The notes: generated by a model not told the origin, from the letters alone. DNA of 64,000 nucleotides from CAMYOC01 sp963704875 (GCA_963704875.1 CAVPIA010000008.1:124001-188000), one strand, 5' to 3'; positions 24,574-34,127 are shown, counted from the stretch's first letter. A program made the numbers and translations.

Positions 24574-26070
24574 ATGGATACGCTACTGACACTTAAGTCT
24601 GTGCTGGCTGATCTGTTTCTGTTAGCGATAGGACTTGGCGTGCTGGCAATCGCGGTGATGTTTGTTGTCGATGTGACCCAGACAAAACACGCGGTGCGCC
24701 GGAATTATCCGGTGGTCGGCCGCTTCCGCTATTTCTTTGAACACCTGGGCGAATTCTTTCGTCAGTATTTCTTTGCCCAGGATCGCGAGGAATTGCCGTT
24801 CAACCGGGCGGAACGGGCCTGGGTGTACAGGGCCGCGAAAGGCGTGGACACAACGGTGGCATTTGGCTCCACCCGGGACCTGCGGCCACCTGGCACGCCG
24901 ATCTTCGTCAATTGCGCCTTTCCGACGCTGGAAGAGGACGCGGCCCCGACGGCCACGACTACTGTGGGGCCGGGTTGCCGCCATCCGTTTCATACCGATC
25001 GCCTGTTCAACATATCGGCGATGAGCTATGGCGCAATCTCCAAACCCGCGGTAATTGCGCTTTCGAACGGCGCTAAACGGGCCGGTATCTGGCTCAACAC
25101 AGGCGAAGGGGGGCTGTCCCCTTACCACCTGGAGGGTGGTTGCGACCTGATATTTCAAATCGGCACCGCCAAGTACGGCGTCCGCGATCAGCATGGGAAA
25201 CTCAGCGACGAGCGTCTGTCAGACATCGCCAGCCACGAACAGGTGCGGATGTTTGAGATCAAGCTCAGCCAGGGTGCGAAGCCCGGGAAAGGCGGTATCC
25301 TGCCCGGGGCTAAGGTGACCGAGAAAATCGCAGCCATCCGCGGCATACCGATCGGTCAGGACTCCATCAGTCCGAACCGTCACCCGGACATAAACAGCCC
25401 AGCCGATTTGCTGGACATGATCGACCACATCCGCACGCTGACTGGCCGGCCGGTTGGGTTTAAGGCGGTCATTGGCGCCTGGGGCTGGCTCGAAGATCTG
25501 TTCCAGGAAGTGCATCGCCGAGGCATCGATAGCGCGCCGGATTTCCTGACCATCGACAGCGCCGACGGCGGCACCGGCGCGGCGCCTCAGAGCCTGATCG
25601 ATTTTATGGGTATGCCCATCCGCGAGAGTCTGCCGATGACCGTAGACCTGCTTGATGCGTACAAATTGAGGCCGCGGATCCGGGTGGTCGCGAGCGGAAA
25701 ACTGATCAACCCGGGCGCTGTTGCGCTGGCGCTTTGCGCCGGGGCGGACTTCGTCAATTCGGCCCGCGGGTTCATGTTCAGTCTGGGCTGCATCCAGGCT
25801 CTGCAATGCAATAAGAACACCTGCCCCACCGGCATCACGACCCACAATCGGCGATTGCAACGTGGACTCGACCCGCAGGACAAAGCGGAACGCGTCTATC
25901 GTTATGCGATGACCATGCACAAGGAAGTAGGTGTCATCGCTCATTCCTGTGGCGTGGCCGAGCCACGGCAACTGCGCAGGCATCATGTACGCGTGGTCAA
26001 TGACCGTGGCAGCTCAACACCGCTGGATGAGTTTTACCCCTACCAGAAGCCGCGGCCACAGATCGCCTGA
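24574..26070 (+). CDS. FMN-binding glutamate synthase family protein, membrane-anchored
   Basis: A 498-residue protein with an N-terminal membrane segment (about residues 15-33) and a glutamate-synthase-like TIM barrel that binds FMN: PLFNISAMSYG-like stretch (RLFNISAMSYGAISKPAV), GGLSPYHLEGG, GAKPGKGGILPGAKV, SADGGTGAAPQ, and the Fe-S region CNKNTCPTGITTHN. It lacks the glutaminase domain and so is not a complete GltB. The physiological substrate is unknown. AGGAGAG precedes the ATG. It lies 83 bases after DoxX, perhaps in the same transcript. Confidence 0.88.
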   Translation: MDTLLTLKSVLADLFLLAIGLGVLAIAVMFVVDVTQTKHAVRRNYPVVGRFRYFFEHLGEFFRQYFFAQDREELPFNRAERAWVYRAAKGVDTTVAFGSTRDLRPPGTPIFVNCAFPTLEEDAAPTATTTVGPGCRHPFHTDRLFNISAMSYGAISKPAVIALSNGAKRAGIWLNTGEGGLSPYHLEGGCDLIFQIGTAKYGVRDQHGKLSDERLSDIASHEQVRMFEIKLSQGAKPGKGGILPGAKVTEKIAAIRGIPIGQDSISPNRHPDINSPADLLDMIDHIRTLTGRPVGFKAVIGAWGWLEDLFQEVHRRGIDSAPDFLTIDSADGGTGAAPQSLIDFMGMPIRESLPMTVDLLDAYKLRPRIRVVASGKLINPGAVALALCAGADFVNSARGFMFSLGCIQALQCNKNTCPTGITTHNRRLQRGLDPQDKAERVYRYAMTMHKEVGVIAHSCGVAEPRQLRRHHVRVVNDRGSSTPLDEFYPYQKPRPQIA

Positions 26071-26091
26071 GTCGTCCAAAATCTGTGCTGG

Positions 26092-26123
26092 AAAAAAATG
26101 GGGACCGGCAAAAAACGGTCCCC
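26092..26123 (-). terminator. Intrinsic terminator of the acidic secreted-protein gene (minus strand)
   Basis: On the minus strand an 8-bp stem GGGGACCG/CGGTCCCC with an 8-base loop (26100-26123) is followed by ATTTTTTT. It lies 65 bases past the stop of the acidic secreted-protein gene. On the plus strand the hairpin lacks a U-tract, so it would terminate mainly minus-strand transcription. Confidence 0.8.
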
Positions 26124-26187
26124 AAACTTCCCCAAAACGCACTTCGGAAAGAACGCCAGATATTAGTTTCGTCCCTGGCTAGGCCCC

Positions 26188-27405
26188 CTAGTCCTCATCA
26201 TCACAGAACGCGTCGGGCGCCAGTTCGCACAGATCCTCAAGCAATTCGGCGCCGTCCTCGATGCCACAATCCTCCAGCGCGGAGGCATCAGGCATCGGAC
26301 CTTCAAACGTGCAGACCAGTTCTTCACGTTCATCGATGTATTCGCCATCGCCTTCGATCGCGTCCCCTTCGTACACGGCTGCCAGCACAAAGCCCACATC
26401 CGGGACGTAGTACTTGACCTCATAGCCGCCCGGGTCATTCGGATTCAGATCCCGGGTTTCCAGACAGGTGTCATCGCAAGCGAAGTCGGGATTCTCGGGC
26501 TCATAGCCGATCTCCTCATCCGGCGACGTGTTGTCGTTGAGATAGACGACCACGTCCTCGGCCTCACCCAACGCATATTCCTGACGGTCCGCCGCGCCGC
26601 TCCCCGGGAACATCGCCCGTAGAAGCGTACCGGCCTTGGCGTACTCCACACCCGCCTGGAATGAACCGTCCAGATCGGTCAGCGTGCCATCTTCGTAGTT
26701 GCGCGACAGTTCGCCGCAATAGTAGATATTCCCCTCCGTATCAAGGGCATACCAGTCGTCAGTGAGTTCAAGCGCGGTATAGTCGGTGCCGCCGTCCTCG
26801 TCGTCTTCGCCCTCCTCCATCGCGGCGTCAACCACTACGCGACACGGGACGCCTTCATAGCCGGATTCCTCGTCCGCATAGAAGTACCGGATTTCGTCGG
26901 TGACCCGGACCACAACCACTTCCTCTGTCTGCTCGCCGTCCTCATAGACCCGGAAGATCGAGGTGTCACCCGGCTCCAGCGAGAAGTAACGGTTGGTTAC
27001 GGTCGGATTGTCCGGATCCTGAAACACTCTGTCAGTCAGCGGGTCCGGATCGTAGCGGTCCTCGTCGAGCAACTCACAGACTCCTCGGCGCTCGTCGAAT
27101 TGCTCCTCACACTCCTCGTTTGCAGAACGCAGCTCATCCCGTGCGTCCCGGCGACAATCATTGCGTTCATCGCGATCATAAAAATTGTCGCAGTTGGCCA
27201 ATGTCGCGTTGTAGTCCTCCAGGCTTTCGAGACGGCAGGAGCTGAACATCTTTCGCGCCGCCTGCTCGCAGCCGGTCGGTTTATGCTTGCCCCAGGCCAT
27301 CGCCTTTTGCGGCACCGCGAGCCCGGCTGACATGACCAAAGCCGTGGCCAGAAGCCCCAGGATTACCCGCGGGCGAAATGTCCGCTTGCTGACATGAATC
27401 TTCAT
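26188..27405 (-). CDS. Very acidic secreted protein of unknown function
   Basis: A 405-residue exported protein with a clear signal peptide (basic start, LGLLATALVMSAGLAV, cleavage near AMA-WG). The mature part is extremely rich in Asp and Glu and has an N-terminal Cys-rich helical portion (about residues 43-108). From residue about 135 it resembles a secreted family I have seen in many bacteria with a pattern YFxLxPG, DWYALDTEGNIYYCGE and RQEYALGEAED; I know no function for it. AAGGAG precedes the ATG at 27405. It is divergent from the sigma/FecR/TonB operon and may be its target, which is inference. Confidence 0.82.
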   Translation of the reverse strand: MKIHVSKRTFRPRVILGLLATALVMSAGLAVPQKAMAWGKHKPTGCEQAARKMFSSCRLESLEDYNATLANCDNFYDRDERNDCRRDARDELRSANEECEEQFDERRGVCELLDEDRYDPDPLTDRVFQDPDNPTVTNRYFSLEPGDTSIFRVYEDGEQTEEVVVVRVTDEIRYFYADEESGYEGVPCRVVVDAAMEEGEDDEDGGTDYTALELTDDWYALDTEGNIYYCGELSRNYEDGTLTDLDGSFQAGVEYAKAGTLLRAMFPGSGAADRQEYALGEAEDVVVYLNDNTSPDEEIGYEPENPDFACDDTCLETRDLNPNDPGGYEVKYYVPDVGFVLAAVYEGDAIEGDGEYIDEREELVCTFEGPMPDASALEDCGIEDGAELLEDLCELAPDAFCDDED

Positions 27406-27706
27406 ACAGAATCTCCTTACTTTCAGTTCCCTTGCCATCGCCAGGCCGGCATGGCATCTCTTCTCTGAGCCCCGGGAGCCAACCCCATCGTGCGCCGCAT
27501 CAGGCCTGGTTCGGCTGGCGGGACAAGGTTGCCCTCTCGCCTGTAGTGACGCATGGGGACCCGGAAATCCCTCGTTGGCGGTGCGCAACCGGAGTCCCGG
27601 GCCCCGGCCGCGCTGGACCGTCCGGGGCGCTGATGCGACTATCGGTATGGAGAACGAAGGATTTTCGCCCCGCTGGCGTCTTAGTCTGTGAAAGCGGGAG
27701 AACAGA
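27406..27706. other. 301-base divergent intergenic region (acidic protein / ECF sigma)
   Basis: No convincing gene. It holds the ribosome sites of both flanking genes (AAGGAG for the acidic protein, GGGAGA for the sigma gene) and should contain both promoters. I could not recognise a sigma-70 or GGAAC-type ECF promoter with confidence, nor a Fur box. Several frames are open here, but none has a ribosome site or family-like sequence. Confidence 0.5.
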
Positions 27707-28327
27707 GTGTCGGAGACCGTCCACGTAGACAAAGCGCTGGCCAGGCGCATCCTCGCGGGAGACGAAAAAGCCTTCCGGGAGACATTCGATCGTTTTTTCC
27801 CCCGACTCTATCGCTTTGCGCTGCTGCGTCTCGACCATGACCGCGAGGCGAGTACCGAGGTTGTGCAACAGACGTTTTGCAAGGCCATCGAGAAGCTGGG
27901 CAGCTATCGCGGCGAGGCATCGCTGTACGCGTGGTTTCACCGGATCTGCAGCAACACGCTGATCGACTACTGTCGCAAACGCAAGGTCAGGACCAGCAAG
28001 CTAATGCTGTTCGAGGACTCACCGGACAACCGTGAGGTGCTGGAGGCGCTCAGCTCACCGGTAAATGAGCAACCGGAGAATCAGGCTGGTCACCGTGACC
28101 TGAGTCGACTGGTACAGGCAACGCTGGATCATCTGCCCGACCGTTACGGCGACGTACTCGAGTTGAAATACATCGAAGGCATGTCAGTGAAGGAGATCGC
28201 ACTACATATTGACCTGGGACCCAAAGCGGTGGAGTCACTGCTGACTCGCGCCCGAGGCGCTTTCCGAGAAGCCTTCGCCATGATGGGCGGCAGCATCGAC
28301 GCTATCGGTTCCCTGATGAAACCCTGA
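27707..28327 (+). CDS. ECF-type RNA polymerase sigma factor
   Basis: A 206-residue sigma-70-like factor. Region 2 lies around residues 20-90 (AFRETFDRFFPRLYRFALL, then SLYAWFHRICSNTLIDYCRKRK), and region 4 around 130-190 (LPDRYGDVLELKYIEGMSVKEIA). It would direct polymerase to promoters of the downstream receptor or of targets elsewhere. The start is GTG with GGGAGA just upstream. FecR follows after 15 bases, so this is a FecI/FecR-like trans-envelope unit. Confidence 0.93.
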   Translation: MSETVHVDKALARRILAGDEKAFRETFDRFFPRLYRFALLRLDHDREASTEVVQQTFCKAIEKLGSYRGEASLYAWFHRICSNTLIDYCRKRKVRTSKLMLFEDSPDNREVLEALSSPVNEQPENQAGHRDLSRLVQATLDHLPDRYGDVLELKYIEGMSVKEIALHIDLGPKAVESLLTRARGAFREAFAMMGGSIDAIGSLMKP

Positions 28328-28342
28328 TGCCAGGTAAAGAAC

Positions 28343-29380
28343 ATGAGTGACAAACGGAAACTACAGCAGCCGGACCGCGCAGCGAAAGAGCACGACGACG
28401 TGCTCGCTTTGCTGCTCAAAAGCGCCGGTGCTCGCCAGGCGCCACCGCCGGAAGACTACGAGCGGGTGCTTGACGCTGCCACCGCTGCCTGGCGTGTGCG
28501 TCTGCGTAAACGTCAGCGACGTTTCGCTGTTGCCCTGGCTGCCGGTGTTGCGGCCGTCGCGGCCACCCTGATTTCGCTGTTGCCATCTCCTCAGCCGGTC
28601 ATGCCGGCCGCAACGGTGGCGGTCACCGACATCATTATTGGCACGACGATGATCATGCCGGCCGGTGCCCCGGCATGGTCCTGGCTGGACAACGAGCACC
28701 CAGCGGAGCTGGCGCCTGGCACCCGCATGCGCACCGGCCCCGGGGCCAGCGCCGGCTTGTTGCTGCCAGACAACACATCCCTTCGCATCCGGGAATTGAC
28801 CGAAGTCGAGTTTTCCGGAGATGGTCGGGTGTTGCTGTCGGGTGGGACCGTGTATTTTGACTCCAGGCGCCCGGACCGGTCTGCAGACGATGAGCGACAA
28901 ATCGTGATCAAGACGCCGGACAGCACTGTAAGACATCTGGGGACACAGTTTGAAGTCAGCTATCAAGGCACCGGATCACGAGTCCGGGTTCGCGAGGGCC
29001 GGGTTCTGGTCACCACCAGGCTGCAGGAGATCGACCTGGCAGCGGGCGAGGAACTGAGCATTACGGATGATGACCGTGCGCAACGAGGACGTATCGCCGC
29101 TGACCATCACGACTGGGAGTGGGTGCAGGCAGTCGCACCCGCTGTTTATGCGGACGATCAGCCCTTGTCTGAGCTGCTGGCATGGGTGGCGCGCGAAACC
29201 GGCCGCCAGATTTACTTTGCCCGTCCGGAGCTTGAAGATCGGGCCAGTCAGACGATCCTCCACGGCAGCCGGCAGCGTTTGATGCCAATGGAAGCCCTGG
29301 CGGTGATGCTGGAAACCACCGACTTCAGTTATATGGTTACCAGCGGCAGCGAGATTCTGATCGATGCCGGATCGCCGTAG
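28343..29380 (+). CDS. FecR-family sigma-factor regulator
   Basis: A 345-residue single-pass inner-membrane protein: cytoplasmic N-terminus that would bind the sigma factor, one helix at residues 61-80, a periplasmic FecR domain around 120-220 (TRMRTGPGASAGLLLPDNTS, VKTPDSTVRHLGTQF-like IKTPDSTVRHLGTQFEVSY, VRVREGRVLV), and a C-terminal STN-like module (AWVARETGRQIYFARPELED) for contact with the receptor. It overlaps the TonB-receptor gene by 17 bases. Assignment is secure; the inducing ligand is unknown. Confidence 0.92.
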   Translation: MSDKRKLQQPDRAAKEHDDVLALLLKSAGARQAPPPEDYERVLDAATAAWRVRLRKRQRRFAVALAAGVAAVAATLISLLPSPQPVMPAATVAVTDIIIGTTMIMPAGAPAWSWLDNEHPAELAPGTRMRTGPGASAGLLLPDNTSLRIRELTEVEFSGDGRVLLSGGTVYFDSRRPDRSADDERQIVIKTPDSTVRHLGTQFEVSYQGTGSRVRVREGRVLVTTRLQEIDLAAGEELSITDDDRAQRGRIAADHHDWEWVQAVAPAVYADDQPLSELLAWVARETGRQIYFARPELEDRASQTILHGSRQRLMPMEALAVMLETTDFSYMVTSGSEILIDAGSP

Positions 29381-32000
29381 CCGGGCGCCACCTCAGGGAA
29401 GCTTGGCTGCGCGCGGGCCGGGCGTCGCGCTGACGGTACAAAAGACCATCCTGACGACGATATTCAAGCTGTCTGCAGTCGCCACACTGCTGGGCCTGAT
29501 CGGCCTTTCCCCACTGAACGCACAGGAAGCGCCATATGCCGGGCGCTCCCTGATCAGCGTGGTGACGGAGATCGAGAATCGTGGCTTGCAGGTGTACTAC
29601 AGCAGCGACCTGGTTCGACCCTGGATGACGGTCAAAGCCGAACCGCAGGCAAAGAATGATCGCGAATTGCTAATCCAGATTCTCGATCCGTATGGTTTGA
29701 CCCTTGAGCCTGGCCCGCAGGACAGCGTGCTGATCGTACGCAAGGCCGAGGCCGACAAGAGCGATACCGGAAGCATACTCGGGGTGCTGCGCGAAGCTGG
29801 CAGCGGCCGACGCATTTCGGGAGCGACCCTGGAGATCAGCACCGGGGGCGAGCGGACCGTGACATCGGCGCGAGGGCACTTCAGCTTTCGTGGGCTAGAG
29901 CCCGGCTGGCACACCGTCCGCGTGCTCAAGAACGAAGCCGGCGCCGCGGCTGGCAAGACCTCGGTCGAGGTTAAACCCGGCCGGACCAGCGTTGTGCAGA
30001 TGGATATCGATACACCCAACATCTGGCAATTAGGCTCCGTCGTGGTAAATGCAAGCCGCTACGATCTGGCCCAGCGCGGAGCCGCAAGCAGCTATTTCAT
30101 GCCAGTGGAACAGATCGAGCAACTGCCGGATCTCGGTGACGACCCGCTGCGCGCGGTTGCCCGGCTACCCGGCGCCGCGACCAATGGCTGGTCCGCCAAG
30201 TCGCATATTCGCGGCGGCGAGACCGATGAGAACCTGGTGTTGTTCGACGGCATGCGCTTGCGTAATCCCTTTCATCTAAAGGATTTCCAGAGCGTCTTCA
30301 GCGCCATAGATCCGGCCACGATCGAAGGCATGGATGTGTATACCGGCGGTGCGCCGGTGGTCTACGGGGATCGCATGAGCGGCGTGATAGACATCCAGTC
30401 GCTTGAGCCACCGGTAGGCAAACAAAACGAGATATCGCAGAGCCTGTACAACACATCCGCGATGACCTCGGGCTCAACCGAAGATGGCCGCATCGACTGG
30501 CTGGTCTCCGGCCGTCGCGGCAATCTGGATCTGGTCATCGATCTGATCGACTCCAGCATCGGCGATCCGAAGTACTTCGACGTCTACTCGCGATTCGGCG
30601 TGCAAGCGACCAATAATCTGCGCGTTACCGGCAATGTGCTGCTGTTTGATGACAACATCACCCTGTCCGACACCGACAGCGAAGAACAGGCGGACGCAAA
30701 GTATCGCGACGCCTATTATTGGGTGCGGCTGGATCACGAACCCACGCTCGACCTGCGCGGCTGGACCATCCTGTCTCATACCCATATCTACAGTCGTCGC
30801 AGCGGCACCACCGACAAAGACGGCGTCAGTACCGGCAACCTGACCGACAACCGCAGCTTCAATATCGAGAGTCTTGAAAGCAACTGGGAATGGCGTGTCA
30901 ACGAGGCGCTTCAGCTCAGCGCCGGCGGCGGCATTACTGTGTCGGATGGTGACTATGACTTTAGCGATGACATTGAATACGACCTGTTGTTTCTGACCCC
31001 CGGTGCTCCGACCGAACCTGATATCAGCCGCGAGTACCATCTGAATCCGGATGGTCAGCAATACTGGCTGTACGGCGGCTCGCGTTGGCAATTGACCGAC
31101 GCGTTGACCGCTGAAGTCGGTCTGCGCTGGGACCGGCAGACAATTACCGAGGATGCCGAGGATCTGTTTAGTCCTCGTCTCGGACTGATGTATCGTCTGG
31201 GCAGCGACACAAGTTTGCGCGCGGGCTGGAGCCGACAGTACCAGACTCAGGGGATCAACGAACTACAGATCTCCGACGGCGTGACCCGTTTCTTCGATGC
31301 GCAACGAGCCGATCATTTTGTGGCCGGTATCGAGCACCGCAGCCGCTGGGGGCTTGATCTACGGCTTGAGGCGTATCAAAAAAACTATGCCAATTTACGC
31401 CCGCGTTTCGAGAACCTGCTGTACCCGCGCGTGTTATTGCCGGAGCTTTATCCCGACAGGATCGAAATAGATCCAGGCAGTGCGACCGCCCGCGGGTTTG
31501 AGCTGTCGCTCGTGAGGAGCAGAGCCGGACCCCTCGGTTGGTGGCTTAGCTATAGCTGGTCCGAAGTCAAAGACGATGTGCCCGGCCAGAATCTCCGCCG
31601 CGCCTGGGATCAGCAAAACGCGATGAATGGCGGGCTCGACTGGAATACCGATAAATGGAACGTAAGTCTTGCCGCCAGCTACCACGACGGCTGGCGCACG
31701 ACCGGGGTTGAACTGGCGCAGGCCGAACCGATCGGGCTGGTGGCAACGCAGACCCGCAACGATGAAAGCGTGGGCAAATACATTACTGTCGACGCCCGGG
31801 TCGCGCGTGAGTTCAAACTGCCGAACAGCACCCTGACCGCGTTTCTTGAAGTGACGAATGTGTTCAACCGCAATAACGATTGCTGTGTCCAATACGAGCT
31901 GGAGCAGCCGGAAGCAGGTGACGATCCACCCGATCTGACGCTTGAGACACGGGACTACCTTCCCACCCTGCCATCGATCGGCTTTATCTGGCGCTTCTAG
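29364..32000 (+). CDS. TonB-dependent outer-membrane receptor with STN signalling domain
   Basis: An 878-residue protein with a signal peptide (about residues 30-53, LNA-QE), an STN domain around 55-125 (SLISVVTEIENRGLQVYYSS) expected to touch FecR, a carboxypeptidase-regulatory-like beta domain around 135-215, a plug domain (ASSYFMPVEQIEQLPDLGDD, HIRGGETDENLVLFDGMRL) and a long beta-barrel ending in IGFIWRF with terminal aromatic Phe. It should import a ligand and signal through FecR to the sigma factor. No siderophore genes are near, so the ligand is undefined. The exact start within the fecR overlap is uncertain. Confidence 0.92.
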   Translation: MPDRRSRAPPQGSLAARGPGVALTVQKTILTTIFKLSAVATLLGLIGLSPLNAQEAPYAGRSLISVVTEIENRGLQVYYSSDLVRPWMTVKAEPQAKNDRELLIQILDPYGLTLEPGPQDSVLIVRKAEADKSDTGSILGVLREAGSGRRISGATLEISTGGERTVTSARGHFSFRGLEPGWHTVRVLKNEAGAAAGKTSVEVKPGRTSVVQMDIDTPNIWQLGSVVVNASRYDLAQRGAASSYFMPVEQIEQLPDLGDDPLRAVARLPGAATNGWSAKSHIRGGETDENLVLFDGMRLRNPFHLKDFQSVFSAIDPATIEGMDVYTGGAPVVYGDRMSGVIDIQSLEPPVGKQNEISQSLYNTSAMTSGSTEDGRIDWLVSGRRGNLDLVIDLIDSSIGDPKYFDVYSRFGVQATNNLRVTGNVLLFDDNITLSDTDSEEQADAKYRDAYYWVRLDHEPTLDLRGWTILSHTHIYSRRSGTTDKDGVSTGNLTDNRSFNIESLESNWEWRVNEALQLSAGGGITVSDGDYDFSDDIEYDLLFLTPGAPTEPDISREYHLNPDGQQYWLYGGSRWQLTDALTAEVGLRWDRQTITEDAEDLFSPRLGLMYRLGSDTSLRAGWSRQYQTQGINELQISDGVTRFFDAQRADHFVAGIEHRSRWGLDLRLEAYQKNYANLRPRFENLLYPRVLLPELYPDRIEIDPGSATARGFELSLVRSRAGPLGWWLSYSWSEVKDDVPGQNLRRAWDQQNAMNGGLDWNTDKWNVSLAASYHDGWRTTGVELAQAEPIGLVATQTRNDESVGKYITVDARVAREFKLPNSTLTAFLEVTNVFNRNNDCCVQYELEQPEAGDDPPDLTLETRDYLPTLPSIGFIWRF

Positions 32001-32091
32001 CCCCTGATTTTCTTGATGCGCTGCGACATCTGGCCTAGAGTCGGGTCAATGACGCACAGCCCACTGTGCCTGTTGCCGGGGGTGGCGCTCG

Positions 32092-33189
32092 ATGAAGGCG
32101 CTCTGGATCACATCGCATGAAGACAGCCTGAGCAGCATCCGGCCCGAAGCGGAGACCTTGCTCGGGCTCGCCCGCGCAGGTGTTGAGTGCGCAATTATGA
32201 CCCAGGGCAGCTCCGCGTACCGCGAACCGATGGAGCAGGAAGGCATCCGCGTCATTGACTACGTGCCAAAGCACAAATTCGACCGTGAGGCAGTCAATTT
32301 CATTCGTGGCGAGCTGGTCGCGGGCAAGCATGACATCCTGCATTTGTTCAACAACAAGGCGATCGCCAACGGCATCATGGCGGCACGCAAGTTGCCGGTA
32401 AAGGTCATCAGCTACCGCGGACAGACTGGCAACGTCCACCGTTATGATCCGGTTTGCTGGCTGACCCATCTCAGCCCGCGTATCGATCGCGTGATCGCTG
32501 TCGCTAATGCGGTGCGTGATGATCTGCGTACGGTGCGCTCCGATCCGCAGAATGTGGTCACAGTTTACAAGGGCCACGACCTGGACTGGTATCGCGATGC
32601 TCCTGCGGATCTGAGTGAGTTCGGCATCCCCCGCGGCGCTTTCGCAGTGGGTGCTGTCGCCAACTACCGGCCGCGAAAAGGCATCGAGGTTCTGATCCAG
32701 GCCACGCATCATCTGCCGCCCTCCGCGCCTGTCCATCTGTTGCTGGTCGGGGCAGGCATGGACAAGCCGAAACTGGCCAGACTGATAGAGGAAAGCCCGA
32801 TGCGGGAACGCATCCACGTGGCCGGGTATCGCTCCGACGCAGCCGCGTTGATCGCCGCCTGCGATGCCTCGGTACTCGCATCGATCAAGCGGGAAGGACT
32901 CCCGAAAACCGTCATCGAGGCCATGGTCCATGGCGTGCCGGCGGTCGTGACGGACACCGGGGGGTCTGCCGAACTGGTGGTCGATGGCAGAACCGGCCTG
33001 GTGGTGCCGCCCGCGGACGCGCCCGCGCTGGCCAGGGCGATACAGTATTTGTGTGAACACCCGGCCGAGGCCAGCGCGATGGGGCGCCTGGGCCGGGATC
33101 GGATCGACCAGGACTTCAATATCCGCGAGACCATCCGCCAGACGCTGTCGGTATACGAAGACGCACTGGCGGACCGGGCGCCCCACTGA
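32092..33189 (+). CDS. Glycosyltransferase, GT4-like (GT-B fold)
   Basis: A 365-residue cytoplasmic glycosyltransferase. The N-terminal acceptor domain starts MKALWITSHEDSLSSIRPEA; the donor-binding domain has NYRPRKGIEVLIQA, the EX7E motif EGLPKTVIE and GGSAELVVDGRTGLVVPP. It probably transfers a sugar to lipid or polysaccharide, but there is no surrounding polysaccharide cluster, so the acceptor is unknown. It is flanked by unrelated genes and appears to stand alone. Confidence 0.88.
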   Translation: MKALWITSHEDSLSSIRPEAETLLGLARAGVECAIMTQGSSAYREPMEQEGIRVIDYVPKHKFDREAVNFIRGELVAGKHDILHLFNNKAIANGIMAARKLPVKVISYRGQTGNVHRYDPVCWLTHLSPRIDRVIAVANAVRDDLRTVRSDPQNVVTVYKGHDLDWYRDAPADLSEFGIPRGAFAVGAVANYRPRKGIEVLIQATHHLPPSAPVHLLLVGAGMDKPKLARLIEESPMRERIHVAGYRSDAAALIAACDASVLASIKREGLPKTVIEAMVHGVPAVVTDTGGSAELVVDGRTGLVVPPADAPALARAIQYLCEHPAEASAMGRLGRDRIDQDFNIRETIRQTLSVYEDALADRAPH

Positions 33190-33279
33190 CGGCGGCGCGA
33201 GCGGGTTCGATTCGGTCCGTTTGGCGCGAGGCTACGGAACGGGAACATTTGCCAGCTCGCTCAGGTCTGAACTAATCAG

Positions 33280-33314
33280 GGCGGGACCGGGAACCAGCCG
33301 ACGCCCGTCCCGCC
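33280..33314. other. GC-rich inverted repeat between glycosyltransferase and BI-1 genes
   Basis: GGCGGGACCGGG and CCCGTCCCGCC pair along 11 bases with one bulged C and a 12-base loop. No U-tract follows, so it may be a factor-dependent terminator, a REP-like element or an RNA-stabilising hairpin. Confidence 0.4.
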
Positions 33315-33330
33315 GGCCCGTGAATTGGTG

Positions 33331-33336
33331 TATAAA
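33331..33336 (+). promoter_or_regulatory. Possible -10 element of the BI-1 family gene
   Basis: TATAAA lies 38 bases before the ATG at 33374. No good -35 is seen at the right distance. GAGG is present shortly before the start codon as ribosome site. Suggestive only. Confidence 0.35.
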
Positions 33337-33373
33337 GTCGGTTTAAGAATCGAGGCACAACCGAGGTATTAAT

Positions 33374-34039
33374 ATGGATCTTCGAGCGACAACCGTTGAT
33401 CGCGCCCAGGACCGGTCGTTTGCGACCAACAAAGTCATCAGCAATACGTATCTGCTGCTGTCCCTGACGGTGCTGTTCAGCGCCGGAACCGCCGCGTTCT
33501 CGATGGCCACAAACATGCCGCATCCGGGCCTGATGCTCACCCTGATCGGCTACTTCGGATTGCTGTTCCTGACCACCAGGCTGCGCAACAGTGCCTGGGG
33601 CCTGGTCAGCGTGTTTGCCCTTACCGGATTTATGGGGCTGACGCTGGGACCGATGCTCAATGCCTATCTGTCGCTGCCTAACGGTTCACAACTGGTGATG
33701 ATGGCCCTGGGATCCACCGGCGCGATCTTTCTTGGCTTGTCCGCATACGCACTGAGCAGCAAACGTGACTTCAGCTTCATGGGCGGCTTCCTGATGGCTG
33801 GCATCCTGGTCGGATTCCTGCTCGGCCTGGGCGCAGTGTTCCTGCAGTTGCCAGGCCTGGCGCTGGCCGTATCCGCGATGTTCGTGATGCTGATGGCAGG
33901 ATTGATTCTTTTTGAAACGAGCAACATCGTGAACGGCGGCGAAACCAACTACATCATGGCCACCGTCACCCTTTATGTAGCTCTGTTCAATCTGTTCACC
34001 AGTCTGCTGCATATACTCGGCGTGTTCAGCGACGACTGA
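33374..34039 (+). CDS. Bax inhibitor-1 / YccA-YbhL family membrane protein
   Basis: A 221-residue inner-membrane protein with seven predicted helices. Family motifs are the N-terminal KVISNTYLLLSLTVLFSAG, FALTGFMGLTLGPML, and the C-terminal FETSNIVNGGETNYIMATV with acidic residues of the proposed pH-sensing channel pore. In E. coli the relative YccA modulates FtsH. It is monocistronic, with a strong terminator behind it. Confidence 0.94.
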   Translation: MDLRATTVDRAQDRSFATNKVISNTYLLLSLTVLFSAGTAAFSMATNMPHPGLMLTLIGYFGLLFLTTRLRNSAWGLVSVFALTGFMGLTLGPMLNAYLSLPNGSQLVMMALGSTGAIFLGLSAYALSSKRDFSFMGGFLMAGILVGFLLGLGAVFLQLPGLALAVSAMFVMLMAGLILFETSNIVNGGETNYIMATVTLYVALFNLFTSLLHILGVFSDD

Positions 34040-34090
34040 GACCCGGACAGCATTCCCGCACGGCAATACTGGCAAACAGCCATGCCAGCG

Positions 34091-34127
34091 AGCCTGGACA
34101 CCGAATCCCGGTGCCCAGGCTTTTTTT
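34091..34127 (+). terminator. Strong intrinsic terminator after the BI-1 family gene
   Basis: Stem AGCCTGGaCACC/GGTGcCCAGGCT (12 bp with one mismatch) with a 7-base loop, directly followed by TTTTTTT. It lies 52 bases past the stop and is the clearest plus-strand terminator in the window. Confidence 0.92.

Noticed and set aside
27432..27706. Plus-strand open frame leading into the sigma-factor gene
   Set aside because: No ribosome site or family-like sequence; it overlaps the expected divergent promoters.
32035..33186. 383-codon open frame on the minus strand
   Set aside because: Antisense to the glycosyltransferase with clear EX7E and nucleotide-sugar motifs.
33201..33230. GGGTTCGATTC resembling a tRNA T-loop
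   Set aside because: The flanking bases do not form the T stem, and no acceptor, D or anticodon arms can be folded.
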